Positions 17,961 through 26,234 of a DNA stretch of 64,000 bases are shown one piece after another. Under the pieces are notes generated by a model. It saw nothing but the letters and a program-made list of their open reading frames with translations. It was not told the DNA's origin and ran no database searches. Made by a program: the position numbers and the translations under genes. Location: the NCBI GenBank assembly GCA_903868125.1, contig CAIPUE010000015.1:62001-126000 (forward strand), read 5' to 3'. Source of the DNA: an uncultured bacterium (lineage in GTDB: Bacteria > Cyanobacteriota > Vampirovibrionia > Gastranaerophilales > Gastranaerophilaceae). Position 1 is the first letter of the stretch, and each line of letters starts with the position of its first letter.

Positions 17961-18788
17961 TTAAACTCCCGACCCTTTTATCTCAATTTGCTTAAGCCGT
18001 TGTTCGATTTTGCGATACCATTTTAATTTTTGCTGGAAAAGAGTCTTGTACCCTTTTAAATTGCCTGCGGCAATGTCAGAATTTTGCTTGTCACAAGTAT
18101 CTTCAAGTGTTTTTGCCAAAAATTCAGAAAATTCTTTTCTATCCATAGTCGCATTTTCTACGGTTATGACCTTGCCGATTTCGACCATGACTTCGGGTTT
18201 ATCTGCCCGTAGGAAGAAATAATTAACTCCAATCGGCAGCAAATTAACTTTTCCATACTTTTTAGCTGCTTTTTGGGTAATATAGGCAAGTCCTGTTTGA
18301 AATTCAATCGGTCTGAAATTTGGCGGTTTAATTATGCCCTGCGGGAAAATATACAAAATATTGTTTAAATCTTCAATAACATCTATTGAATACTTGAGTG
18401 CTGTCATAGAAGCTTGCGGCGATTTTTTGTTAACAGGAAACGCTCCGGCACGCCTTAATAGCGGAAATCTATTGAGTTCCTCTACCATCAATCTAATTTC
18501 TTTGTCAAAAATTCTTTTTGTAATATTATATCCGACAATTCCGTCCCACCAGTTTGTATGTGGTGCAAAAGCTATTGTCGGAATGTTTTTATCTCTGTTT
18601 AAAAAATTATCTTCACCTTTATAACGAAGAGCAAAAAATCTATTTTCCAACATGCCGTAGAAAAATTGATTGCCAACCCATAGCCAAAAAGGTGTAGTTT
18701 TAGCCGGTTTAAACTCCTCGTCTTGGTTTCTTAACTTTGTCGGTGGTATATCAGAATACAATTGTTCAACATTCATAAATATAATCAT
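17961..18788 (-). CDS. 1-acylglycerol-3-phosphate acyltransferase-like (PlsC family)
   Basis: 275 aa. The acyltransferase HX4D motif is H77-TNWW-D82, and a later block 'LYIFPQGIIKPPNF' stands where FPEGTRS is usual (Q for E). It probably acylates lysophosphatidate or a related lipid at the inner membrane face. Hydrophobic stretches are few. An ATG at 18776 (MNVEQL) is a possible alternative start; neither has a strong Shine-Dalgarno. Confidence 0.75.
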   Translation of the reverse strand: MIIFMNVEQLYSDIPPTKLRNQDEEFKPAKTTPFWLWVGNQFFYGMLENRFFALRYKGEDNFLNRDKNIPTIAFAPHTNWWDGIVGYNITKRIFDKEIRLMVEELNRFPLLRRAGAFPVNKKSPQASMTALKYSIDVIEDLNNILYIFPQGIIKPPNFRPIEFQTGLAYITQKAAKKYGKVNLLPIGVNYFFLRADKPEVMVEIGKVITVENATMDRKEFSEFLAKTLEDTCDKQNSDIAAGNLKGYKTLFQQKLKWYRKIEQRLKQIEIKGSGV

Positions 18789-18981
18789 ACTAAAATTCTA
18801 AGCATTTGTGAATAGTTAAGGTGATTATTTTTAAAGAAAATTAATGAAAGTTAAATATTGGGGGAAATGATGCTATGTAAAACGCTTATAATGCTCAATG
18901 TAAAATTTATTTCAAATTATGTTACAAAAGGATGGAAAAATGGTATTATTTAATAAGAGTTACAATCTGAGGAGAAAATTT

Positions 18982-19518
18982 ATGAAAAAAGCCCAAAGCG
19001 TTTTAGAGTTCGCATTGTTATTATGTATTATTGTTCCCATTTCCTTTGCGGTCTTTACAATATATAACAATCAAAAAAATAAACTCGCTGATATGACAAA
19101 ATCTAGCGTTAAGTATCAATCGGTTAATTTAAGCTCACCAAGCTTAAATCCGGCAATATTGAATGACGTCATTCCTTACAGCAAAACAGAAACTGCCGGC
19201 TCAAATGCGTTGACTTACGTTGGGAAGTCTGCCTCTGAGGTTGAAAGTGCTTTATCTTCTCTAACTTACTCTGATTTATCTGCTGCTGTTAATGCGAACG
19301 ATACTGAAAATATATTTACTTTGGCTAATTCGTTAATTTCAATGCTTCATCTCAAATATGATAGAGTCTCTGAAAATGATGTTAACCGTGATACTTTGTC
19401 AATTTTAATCGGAGTTCTTAATGCTTCTGCTTCAGCTGTCGCGTCACAAAATACAGATGAATCGGTAAAAGCAATAGCTAATAATTATATTGTTCATTTC
19501 CATTCTTTATTAGACTAA
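18982..19518 (+). CDS. pilin-like protein with class III signal peptide
   Basis: 178 aa from the ATG at 18982, chosen because TGAGGAG lies 7 nt upstream; an in-frame ATG 21 codons earlier lacks a site. The N-terminus MKKAQSVLEFALLLCIIVP looks like a class III or Flp-type pilin signal, with Gln and Glu flanking the start of the hydrophobic helix. A Ser/Ala-rich helical body follows. No prepilin peptidase or assembly ATPase is nearby. The last 4 bp overlap a convergent gene. Confidence 0.65.
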   Translation: MKKAQSVLEFALLLCIIVPISFAVFTIYNNQKNKLADMTKSSVKYQSVNLSSPSLNPAILNDVIPYSKTETAGSNALTYVGKSASEVESALSSLTYSDLSAAVNANDTENIFTLANSLISMLHLKYDRVSENDVNRDTLSILIGVLNASASAVASQNTDESVKAIANNYIVHFHSLLD

Positions 19519-19730
19519 TTTTTAACAAAGAAATTTTTATTCTTTAACTCGCTCCGTCTTATAAGAGTGCCACATTTTGTGCAAGATAAAATTTCAGCCG
19601 TACTATCAATTGGCATGAATAAATGCTCACAACGTTCATAATCCTGATTTTCATCATTTGGATTAAGATTGTAAACTGGTTTTTCGTTCCTTTTCTTAAT
19701 TTTTTTTATAATAAATTCTATAAAATACAT
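19515..19730 (-). CDS. small zinc-ribbon-like protein
   Basis: 71 aa from the ATG at 19730, which follows the cdd stop codon by one base (TAATATG), suggesting translational coupling. A longer reading would overlap cdd by 56 bp. It has a hydrophobic N-terminus (MYFIEFIIKKIKKR), then 'CEHLF...SCTKCGTLIRR', a likely Zn-binding Cys/His set. Function unknown. Confidence 0.55.
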   Translation of the reverse strand: MYFIEFIIKKIKKRNEKPVYNLNPNDENQDYERCEHLFMPIDSTAEILSCTKCGTLIRRSELKNKNFFVKN

Positions 19731-19731
19731 A

Positions 19732-20115
19732 TTATAATTCAAACCCAAAAGGCAAAAGTTCATTAATCGAGTAAATTTTGCATCCATCTTGAGTTTTAGT
19801 TATAATTTTGATTTCTTCATCCTTTTGAAATTCAAAAATCATCTGCCTGCAGGCTCCACAAGGAGTGCAATTGTCAATATTGGGAGAATATATTGCAACG
19901 GCAAGAATTGATTTTTCTCCGTTGGCAATTGCATTTGCAATTGCGTTTCGCTCTGCACAAATCGCCAGACCATAGCTTGCATTTTCAACATTGCAACCAA
20001 CGTAAGTTTTGCCGCTTTCTGCCAAAACACATGCTCCGACAAAAAAGTTAGAATATTTTGCGTAGGCATTTTTAGAAGCTTCTTGAGCTTTTTTTAATAA
20101 AATATCATAATCCAT
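19732..20115 (-). CDS. cdd: cytidine deaminase
   Basis: 127 aa, the usual length of the tetrameric zinc enzyme that deaminates cytidine and deoxycytidine for pyrimidine salvage. The zinc site is clear: 'CAERNAIAN' (Cys ligand and catalytic Glu) and 'CTPCGACRQ' (two Cys ligands). It lies 42 bp downstream of murT in the same direction. Confidence 0.95.
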   Translation of the reverse strand: MDYDILLKKAQEASKNAYAKYSNFFVGACVLAESGKTYVGCNVENASYGLAICAERNAIANAIANGEKSILAVAIYSPNIDNCTPCGACRQMIFEFQKDEEIKIITKTQDGCKIYSINELLPFGFEL

Positions 20116-20157
20116 GATTATAAGTTTACACTATTTTTTCAAATGTAAATCAATTAA

Positions 20158-21498
20158 TTAAAGGAATTTTTTTCTAATCGTTTGCATTTTTAAAAGAGCG
20201 GTGTAGGTAGGCAAAATAGTGATTTTTTCATTAATATCCAAAGATGTTAACAAATGTTCAATTGCATGTCTTATTTTTGGAATTACGATTATTTTTGAAG
20301 CATCAATCCCTGCATATTTAAGCCTTACTGCCATATCTTTTGCCCTATTTCCCGATACAACAATAGGGTTTTTGGTGTTTTGCAAAAATTCAAAATCAGA
20401 ATCCCAAAGCCAAGAAACATCGCGTCCGTCAGCGTAATTGTCGTTTATCATTATTAAAATATTAGACGATAAATCAACAGTTTTAAGCACTTCACTTGCT
20501 CCTGTCGGATTCTTGATAAGCTGGACAAGTACCTGATGACCTCGGAGGATTAATCTTTCGGCTCTGCCAAAAATTGATTGATAAGTATTAAGCGCATTTT
20601 GGATTTGGTTTTGGGTATATCCGAGTTCAAGCCCCAAAGAAATTGCAGCCAGTGCGTTATAAGCATTATACAATCCAATCAGCTTTACATTAAACTCAAA
20701 TTCACCATTAACAGAAGATATTTTAAGAATGGAATAATCCTCAAATATCTTGACATCGCCGGAGTAATCGCACTGAGGACGTTTATATCCGCAATCACAA
20801 TAATAATGACCCTGTTGGGCAAAAAATCTTTGAGCATATTTTAAAGACTCCTTGCAAATCGGGCAGTTTGCCGTTTCTGCAGGCGCATGAGAGGCTATCG
20901 AACTGGAAACAATATCAACTTTGTCAAAACCAAAATAAACTTTATCTCTATTATCCCCTAATTTTGTGACCATGGGGTCATCGGCGTTTAAAATGAGCTT
21001 AAGATTCGGGTTTTTATCTATTGCTTCTTGAATTTTCCTTGCTGTAATATCCAATTCTCCGTACCTGTCAAGCTGGTCACGGAATAAATTTGTTACGAGC
21101 AAATAATCTGACGGAAGATAATCGTATAATTTTGTCAGATAAGCTTCATCCGATTCCAAAACGTAATAGTCAAACCTTTTAAACGGTAAAATATTCAACG
21201 CAAGTACATTTGCAATCCCTGTCAGCATGTTTGCGCCCTTTTCGTTATGAATAACCTTTTGCTCATTAGCTTCAAAAATATTGGCAATTAGCCCCGCAGT
21301 GGTTGTTTTTCCGTTGGTACCACTGATTGTAATTATGCCTTTTTTGACATACTTTGAACAGTAGGATAAAAATTTGGGGCAGACTTTTAGGACAACCAGC
21401 CCGACAAAAGAAGTTCCGGCAGAACGGTGCATCATTGCTATTGCTGTTGCCAGTACTTTTGCGCTTATTATTGACAAGTAAAACTTTATTTTGCCCAA
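20158..21498 (-). CDS. murT: lipid II isoglutaminyl synthase, MurT subunit
   Basis: 446 aa Mur-ligase-type ATPase with P-loop G60-TNGK64-TTT, a four-Cys zinc ribbon insert (about 217-245, 'CPICKESL...YCDCGYKRPQC') and a C-terminal DUF1727 domain, which together define MurT. With the glutaminase GatD it amidates D-Glu in the peptidoglycan stem. gatD normally follows murT; here cdd follows and no GatD is in the window. The start is TTG with GAGGAC 7 nt upstream. Confidence 0.9.
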   Translation of the reverse strand: MGKIKFYLSIISAKVLATAIAMMHRSAGTSFVGLVVLKVCPKFLSYCSKYVKKGIITISGTNGKTTTAGLIANIFEANEQKVIHNEKGANMLTGIANVLALNILPFKRFDYYVLESDEAYLTKLYDYLPSDYLLVTNLFRDQLDRYGELDITARKIQEAIDKNPNLKLILNADDPMVTKLGDNRDKVYFGFDKVDIVSSSIASHAPAETANCPICKESLKYAQRFFAQQGHYYCDCGYKRPQCDYSGDVKIFEDYSILKISSVNGEFEFNVKLIGLYNAYNALAAISLGLELGYTQNQIQNALNTYQSIFGRAERLILRGHQVLVQLIKNPTGASEVLKTVDLSSNILIMINDNYADGRDVSWLWDSDFEFLQNTKNPIVVSGNRAKDMAVRLKYAGIDASKIIVIPKIRHAIEHLLTSLDINEKITILPTYTALLKMQTIRKKFL

Positions 21499-21573
21499 TT
21501 TATAGTCCTCAAGGTGTATTTAAAATTTAAAAAATTACATTATAATTATAATGTTAATACAAAAAGGTAAAAT

Positions 21574-21930
21574 ATGATAAAAATATTTTTTGCAACATTT
21601 TTTTTGGCTGAATTAATTGTAGTTATTGCCGTAATTTCAAAAATATATCAATTTAACAGGTTTGTAAATAAATATAATAGTATGATTTTGGAACATCGGG
21701 ATAAATTAAGAGTTGATTTATTAAATTTACGTTTATTTTTGGTTGATTTTTCAACTTGTCTGATTAGGATAAAGGAGCTTATTCAAGAAAAACGTCAAGA
21801 ATATTCTTTGAAAGTTTTGAAAACTGCTATTATTTACGGAAGTATTTTTTTCCTTAGGGGTAAATACAAAAAAACGGTGCTTGCTTATCAACTGATAAAA
21901 GAAATTTTTGAGGGATGTTTTGAAACGTAA
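21574..21930 (+). CDS. small membrane protein of unknown function
   Basis: 118 aa. It has an N-terminal transmembrane helix (about 3-23), a helical middle rich in charged residues, and a second weakly hydrophobic stretch ('TAIIYGSIFFLRG', about 86-98). No family recognised. An AAAAAGG stretch precedes the ATG. It diverges from murT. Confidence 0.6.
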   Translation: MIKIFFATFFLAELIVVIAVISKIYQFNRFVNKYNSMILEHRDKLRVDLLNLRLFLVDFSTCLIRIKELIQEKRQEYSLKVLKTAIIYGSIFFLRGKYKKTVLAYQLIKEIFEGCFET

Positions 21931-22044
21931 ATTTCTTGCACTGAATTACATTTTTATTGTATAATTATTATTGTAAATATATGAGGGGCGAATCTGAGAA
22001 GATTTCGCAGGATGGTGTTTTTACTATCGGAGAAAGAAGGCAAA

Positions 22045-22887
22045 ATGGGGTATAAAATTTTATCAAAGAAAGAGCTTTGTCCAAACCAGTATGAGCTTGT
22101 AATTGATGCACCGTATGTGGTTAGAAATGCAAAAGCAGGGCAGTTTGTTATTTTAAGAGTTGATGAAGAGGGCGAAAGAGTTCCTTTAACTATAGCTGAT
22201 ATTGATGAAAAAAAAGGTGAATTGACAATTGTTTATATGGCGGTTGGTTATTCGACAAAAAAGCTTGCTAATCTTGAAATTGGTGATGAAATTGTCGATT
22301 TGGTAGGACCTTTAGGTCAACCGACACATATTAAAAACTACGGAACAGTTGCTTGCTTAGCCGGAGGCTATGGCGCTGCACCATGCTACTTAATCGCAAA
22401 AGCTTTTAAAGACGCAGGGAATAAAGTTTACATGATTATGGGCGCAAGAAATAAAGATTTAATTTTCTGGCAAGATAAAATGAAAAATGCCTGTACTGAG
22501 TTGTTTATAACTACAGATGACGGCTCTTTAGGGATAAAAGGATTTGGAACACAAGTTTTAGAAGAAATTATGGCGAAAGAAAAGGTTAATTACGCAATTG
22601 CTGTCGGACCTATGCCTATGATGAGAGCTGTTGCCAATTTAACACGCGATAAGGGCATTTATACAGAAGCGAGCATGAACCCTATTATGGTTGATGGTAC
22701 TGGCATGTGCGGGGCTTGTCGAGTAACGGTAGGTGGTGAGGTTAAATTTGCCTGTGTTGACGGACCTGATTTTGACGCGCATAAAATTGATTTTGACGAA
22801 GTTATCAATAGAACAAGGATTTATAAAGAGCAGGAAAAACATCGCGATGAAAATTGTAATTTACTAAAACAAGTAGTAAAGGAGTAG
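22045..22887 (+). CDS. NfnA/PyrK-like FAD/NAD-binding oxidoreductase subunit
   Basis: 280 aa from the ATG at 22045 (AGAAGG 4 nt upstream); an ATG 11 codons earlier has no site. It is a ferredoxin reductase-type FAD and NAD(P) domain protein with a C-terminal [2Fe-2S] motif in 'DGTGMCGACRVTVGGEVKFACVDGP'. Family members are the small subunit of NADH-dependent ferredoxin:NADP oxidoreductase (NfnA) or sulfide dehydrogenase beta. The usual large partner (NfnB/GltA-like) is not adjacent. Instead a small Cys-rich protein and EtfBA follow, which points to flavin-based electron transfer. Confidence 0.85.
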   Translation: MGYKILSKKELCPNQYELVIDAPYVVRNAKAGQFVILRVDEEGERVPLTIADIDEKKGELTIVYMAVGYSTKKLANLEIGDEIVDLVGPLGQPTHIKNYGTVACLAGGYGAAPCYLIAKAFKDAGNKVYMIMGARNKDLIFWQDKMKNACTELFITTDDGSLGIKGFGTQVLEEIMAKEKVNYAIAVGPMPMMRAVANLTRDKGIYTEASMNPIMVDGTGMCGACRVTVGGEVKFACVDGPDFDAHKIDFDEVINRTRIYKEQEKHRDENCNLLKQVVKE

Positions 22888-22890
22888 TCA

Positions 22891-23064
22891 ATGTCTGATA
22901 AAAAAATACTTTGTTGTCCGCTTATGAGCGCAGGACATACCATCGAAGTTCTTTGTAGCCAAGAAAGATGTGCTTGGTATATTAAAAATTATAAAATGTG
23001 CTCAATGCATGTTGTGGCACACAATGCGGCGCTGGAAGTTCAAGCAAAGCAACGTAAAAAGTAA
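22891..23064 (+). CDS. 57-aa Cys-rich protein
   Basis: 57 aa starting 3 bp after the NfnA-like stop, with a strong AAAGGAG 6 nt before the ATG. It has C8-C9-P-L-M, C22-x4-C27-A-W-Y and C37, a pattern like small metal-binding proteins with 'CP.M...C..(E/D)RCAW'. The C-terminus is basic. Position in the NfnA-EtfBA cluster suggests a redox or Fe-S related role (inference). Confidence 0.75.
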   Translation: MSDKKILCCPLMSAGHTIEVLCSQERCAWYIKNYKMCSMHVVAHNAALEVQAKQRKK

Positions 23065-23104
23065 AAAGGGGAAAAAAGGAAAGAGTAAAAAGAAATGTAG
23101 CCAC

Positions 23105-23144
23105 GGAAAACTTTTCGACTCTTCGACTTTTAAACTTTTCAACC
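23105..23144 (-). repeat. octamer array (AGTYGAAN type)
   Basis: On the minus strand five units read GGTTGAAA AGTTTAAA, AGTCGAAG AGTCGAAA and AGTTTTCC, with 8-nt spacing and no gaps. It sits just before etfB. Related arrays lie at 32854, 43028, 47340 and 55485. Confidence 0.7.
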
Positions 23145-23161
23145 AAGTATAGGTGGTAAAT

Positions 23162-23953
23162 ATGCAAATAGCTTTATGTATAAAACAGGTGCCAGATACG
23201 GCGGATATAAAATGGACAGAAAATAACACAATCCAGCGAGAGGGCGTGGAAAGTGTAATTAATCCTTTTGATACTTATGCAATAGAAACGGCTGTTCGCT
23301 TAAAAGAAAAGATTAAGGATGTTCACATAACCGTACTTTCGATGGGACCTCCTCAGGCTCAAGAAATACTTAAAAAGGCAATATCAATGGGAGTTGATGA
23401 TGGTTTTTTGGTTTCTGATAGAAAATTTGCCGGTGCAGACACGATTGCGACTTCAAAAACTCTTGCTGCAGCTATAAGTGAAAAAATTAAAGATGTTGAT
23501 TTAATTATTTGCGGTCAATTCGCAACTGACGGCGATACAGCCCAAACAGGTCCGAGTATTGCTCAACATTTAAATTTCCCTCAAGTTACTTATGTAAAAG
23601 AGATTACGGGGTATAAAGACGGAGTTTTAACTGTAAAACGAGAGGTTGAAGACGGCGTTGAGATTGTAAAAGTCCAACTTCCTGCGGTTTTATGTATGCT
23701 CAAATGTGATTATGAACCTCGCAGACCTTTAATTGAAGGTTTTATTAAGGCTCATAATGCAAATGTGAAATCTTATTCGATGGAGGATGTTAATCTTTTG
23801 CCCGAAGAAGTTGGGATGAAAGGTTCGCCGACTTATGTCAGTAAGGCGTTCAGACCAGAGCAAAAACAGGGCGGCGAAGTTATTGTGCCTAATGACGCAA
23901 AAGAGGGCGCAAAAATTTTGAAGGAAAAATTGGAAGAATTTAAAATTATTTAG
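23162..23953 (+). CDS. etfB: electron transfer flavoprotein beta subunit
   Basis: 263 aa from the ATG at 23162, which has AGGTGG 5 nt upstream; an in-frame GTG at 23153 lies inside that site. EtfB family features: 'IKQVPDTADIKW', 'INPFDTYAIETAVRLKE', and the AMP/FAD-binding 'GQFATDGDTAQTGPSIAQHL'. With EtfA it carries electrons between dehydrogenases; in anaerobes it often bifurcates electrons. Confidence 0.95.
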   Translation: MQIALCIKQVPDTADIKWTENNTIQREGVESVINPFDTYAIETAVRLKEKIKDVHITVLSMGPPQAQEILKKAISMGVDDGFLVSDRKFAGADTIATSKTLAAAISEKIKDVDLIICGQFATDGDTAQTGPSIAQHLNFPQVTYVKEITGYKDGVLTVKREVEDGVEIVKVQLPAVLCMLKCDYEPRRPLIEGFIKAHNANVKSYSMEDVNLLPEEVGMKGSPTYVSKAFRPEQKQGGEVIVPNDAKEGAKILKEKLEEFKII

Positions 23954-23969
23954 AAAAATAGTAGAGTAG

Positions 23970-23989
23970 GGTGCGGATTTAACCGCACC
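23970..23989. repeat. REP-like palindrome between etfB and etfA
   Basis: GGTGCGG and CCGCACC form a 7-bp stem in the 53-bp etfB-etfA gap, preceded by GTAG and followed by GAC, as at 32775. Confidence 0.75.
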
Positions 23990-24006
23990 GACGTAAAGTA
24001 GGTACC

Positions 24007-24999
24007 ATGACAAACCAAGGGATATTAATATATGCGGAAGTAACACGAGAAGGTGATTTAGCACCTGTGGTTTTGGAGTTGGCGAATTCGGCTCAAGATT
24101 TGGCGGCTAAGCTTGGCGGACAAGAGGTTTCTGCACTTGTGGTGACAAACGCAGGTGACATTGAACACGTTAAATCGGATTTAAAATCTAATGGATTTGA
24201 CAAAGTCTATATCGTGCAGGATGAGCGGTTGGCGATTTATTCAACCGAATTTTATTCAAAAATTGTGATTGATTTAATAAATGAAATTAAACCTGAGATT
24301 GTTTTGATTGGTGCGACAACACAAGGACGGGATTTGGCACCTAGAATTTCTTCAAGCCTCAACACAGGATTAACTGCGGATTGTACGAGTTTGGATATCA
24401 ACGAAAAAGGTATGCTGGCGGCAACTCGTCCTACTTTTGGCGGAAATTTAATGGCAACAATTCTGTGCAAAAATTTTCCTCAAATGGCTTCCGTAAGACC
24501 TAAAGTGCTTAAAAAATCGACATTTCCGATTGAAAAAGACACTCAATTTATAGAAATTAAACCTGAGATTGATAATGTTGAAAAAAAAGTTGAGTTGGTT
24601 GAGTTTATCAAAAATATTCCTTCAACAGGCAAGAGAATTGATGAGTCGGAAATTATTGTTGCCGGAGGTAAGGGGCTTAAATCGGCTGACGGGTTGAAAT
24701 TACTTGAAGAACTTGCAAATGTTTTGGGCGGCGCTGTAGGTGCAAGCCGTGCGGCAGTTGACGCAGGTTGGGCTGATCATTCAATACAGGTCGGGCAGAC
24801 AGGTAAAACGGTTATGCCAAAATTATATATTGCTTGTGCTATTTCAGGCGCAATCCAACATACGGTGGGAATGAACAGTTCAGAGAAGATTATTGCGATA
24901 AACAAAGACCCTAAAGCACCGATTTTTCAGATTGCGGATATCGGAATTGTCGGCGATGTTTATGAAATTGTGCCTGAATTGATTGAAATGTTGAAGTAA
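24007..24999 (+). CDS. etfA: electron transfer flavoprotein alpha subunit
   Basis: 330 aa. The C-terminal FAD domain is typical: 'AGGKGLKSADGLKLLEELANVLGGAVGASRAAVDAGW', 'VGQTGKTVMPKLYIACAISGAIQHTVGM' and 'IAINKDPKAPIFQIADIGIVGD'. It forms the heterodimer with EtfB, encoded 53 bp upstream. A 22-bp perfect terminator hairpin follows. Confidence 0.96.
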   Translation: MTNQGILIYAEVTREGDLAPVVLELANSAQDLAAKLGGQEVSALVVTNAGDIEHVKSDLKSNGFDKVYIVQDERLAIYSTEFYSKIVIDLINEIKPEIVLIGATTQGRDLAPRISSSLNTGLTADCTSLDINEKGMLAATRPTFGGNLMATILCKNFPQMASVRPKVLKKSTFPIEKDTQFIEIKPEIDNVEKKVELVEFIKNIPSTGKRIDESEIIVAGGKGLKSADGLKLLEELANVLGGAVGASRAAVDAGWADHSIQVGQTGKTVMPKLYIACAISGAIQHTVGMNSSEKIIAINKDPKAPIFQIADIGIVGDVYEIVPELIEMLK

Positions 25000-25000
25000 T

Positions 25001-25046
25001 AATTAAAAAGGGTAAATTTTCTTTAGAAAATTTACCCTTTTTAATT
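25001..25046. terminator. bidirectional terminator, etfA / HEAT protein
   Basis: Perfect 22-bp inverted repeat (25001-25022 and 25025-25046) with A and T tracts on both sides, located between convergent genes. Confidence 0.92.
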
Positions 25047-25069
25047 ATTATAAACTCTAAGCAATTAAT

Positions 25070-25927
25070 CTAAATTGCGTTAGCAGGTCTTTTTTGAGGA
25101 GCTGCACCCGGAATTGATTGCCAGTTAGCCGCCATAATCTTTTTGAACGACTTCAACGCTGTATCTTCCAATTCGCCAAGCTCTTCTGCATCCATAATCA
25201 ATTCTCTTAACGGAAGCAAAGCTCTTTGGTCACGAAGCACACCCAAAGCCGCCGCCGCACCGGCTCTTACTAATTCATTTTCAGAACGGTTTTTCATAAC
25301 ATCAATAAGCGCAGGGACTGCCTTTACATCGTTCAATTTACCAAGCGAAGTAACTGCATAAATTCTAACATTGACCCATTCATCATACAACATATTAATA
25401 ACTTTATCGACTGCTTTTCTGTTTCCGATTTCACCCAATGCTCTAGTCGCATCACAACGTACATTAACTTTTTCGTGGTCTAAAGACTCCATAAGCGCAT
25501 CAGTTGCAACATCTCCAATTTCAATCAAGGCATCTGTTGAAGTGATACAAACCTGAGGGTTTTCATCATTAAGGGCTTCTACAAGCGGCTCAACAACAAT
25601 TTCACCACCTAAACGGCCAAGGGCACGAGCTGCTCGAACGCGAACATCTACATTCCTGTCATTTCTTAACGAATCAATCAAGAAAAGAGTTGCTCTTGAA
25701 TCGCCTAATTCACCTAAAGCACGAGCTGCATACAAACGGACGGAGCCGTTCTTATCATATCGTAAAACATCAATTAAAGGTTCTACAGCATTAGAATCTC
25801 CGATTTCTCCGAGCACACGCGCTGCGTTATACCTAACTTTTTCCGAGTTACTTGTTTTCAAATCCGTCAACAACTCATCAAAAGTCTTCTTGATTTGCTT
25901 TTTCTTACTGTTCACACTAATCGTCAT
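25070..25927 (-). CDS. HEAT-repeat protein (PBS lyase-like)
   Basis: 285 aa made almost wholly of about eight ~31-residue HEAT repeats of the type 'VRxxAARALGELGDSRAVEPLIDxL', as in phycobilisome lyase-like proteins. No catalytic residues are recognised, and no phycobiliproteins are near, so a protein-binding scaffold is more likely than a lyase. GGAGG lies about 10 nt before the ATG. It converges on etfA. Confidence 0.88.
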   Translation of the reverse strand: MTISVNSKKKQIKKTFDELLTDLKTSNSEKVRYNAARVLGEIGDSNAVEPLIDVLRYDKNGSVRLYAARALGELGDSRATLFLIDSLRNDRNVDVRVRAARALGRLGGEIVVEPLVEALNDENPQVCITSTDALIEIGDVATDALMESLDHEKVNVRCDATRALGEIGNRKAVDKVINMLYDEWVNVRIYAVTSLGKLNDVKAVPALIDVMKNRSENELVRAGAAAALGVLRDQRALLPLRELIMDAEELGELEDTALKSFKKIMAANWQSIPGAAPQKRPANAI

Positions 25928-26234
25928 CTGTTTTTTTCCTCCGACACTAAAATACTTTTCACACTTTATACTAGTTTAAAAACTTTCAGGGTGAAAATAT
26001 TTACTATTTGACATCTATTATAAATTTTTTGTAACATTTATTCCCGAATTTCATATTTAATTATTCAGTGATATTAAGGGTAAAAATAACACTTTATACT
26101 ACCATCATAACATATTTTTTTGCTTTTTGCTTACACTAATTAGATTATTTCAAAAATTATGACGAGTGTTTTTGTAAAGATAGAATGTTTTTAGATATAT
26201 TAAGGAGGAAAAAGTTAACATATCTTAATAGTTA
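25928..26234. other. 307-bp intergenic region without a gene
   Basis: AT-rich, no ORF with a start and Shine-Dalgarno in the right place. It holds the HEAT gene ribosome site (GGAGG near 25934) and, on the plus strand, AAGGAGG at about 26203 that is not followed by a start codon at the right distance. Promoters for the minus-strand HEAT gene must lie here, but no clear -35/-10 pair is visible. Confidence 0.5.

Noticed and set aside
18867-18953. Possible 28-codon ORF (MMLCKTLIML...) after a G-rich stretch
   Set aside because: The G-rich stretch is too close to the start, the peptide has no recognisable feature, and it sits in the leader of the pilin-like gene. Not supported as a gene.
25070-25927. 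HEAT protein as phycobilin lyase
   Set aside because: Only the repeat architecture matches. No phycobiliprotein genes or catalytic residues are visible.
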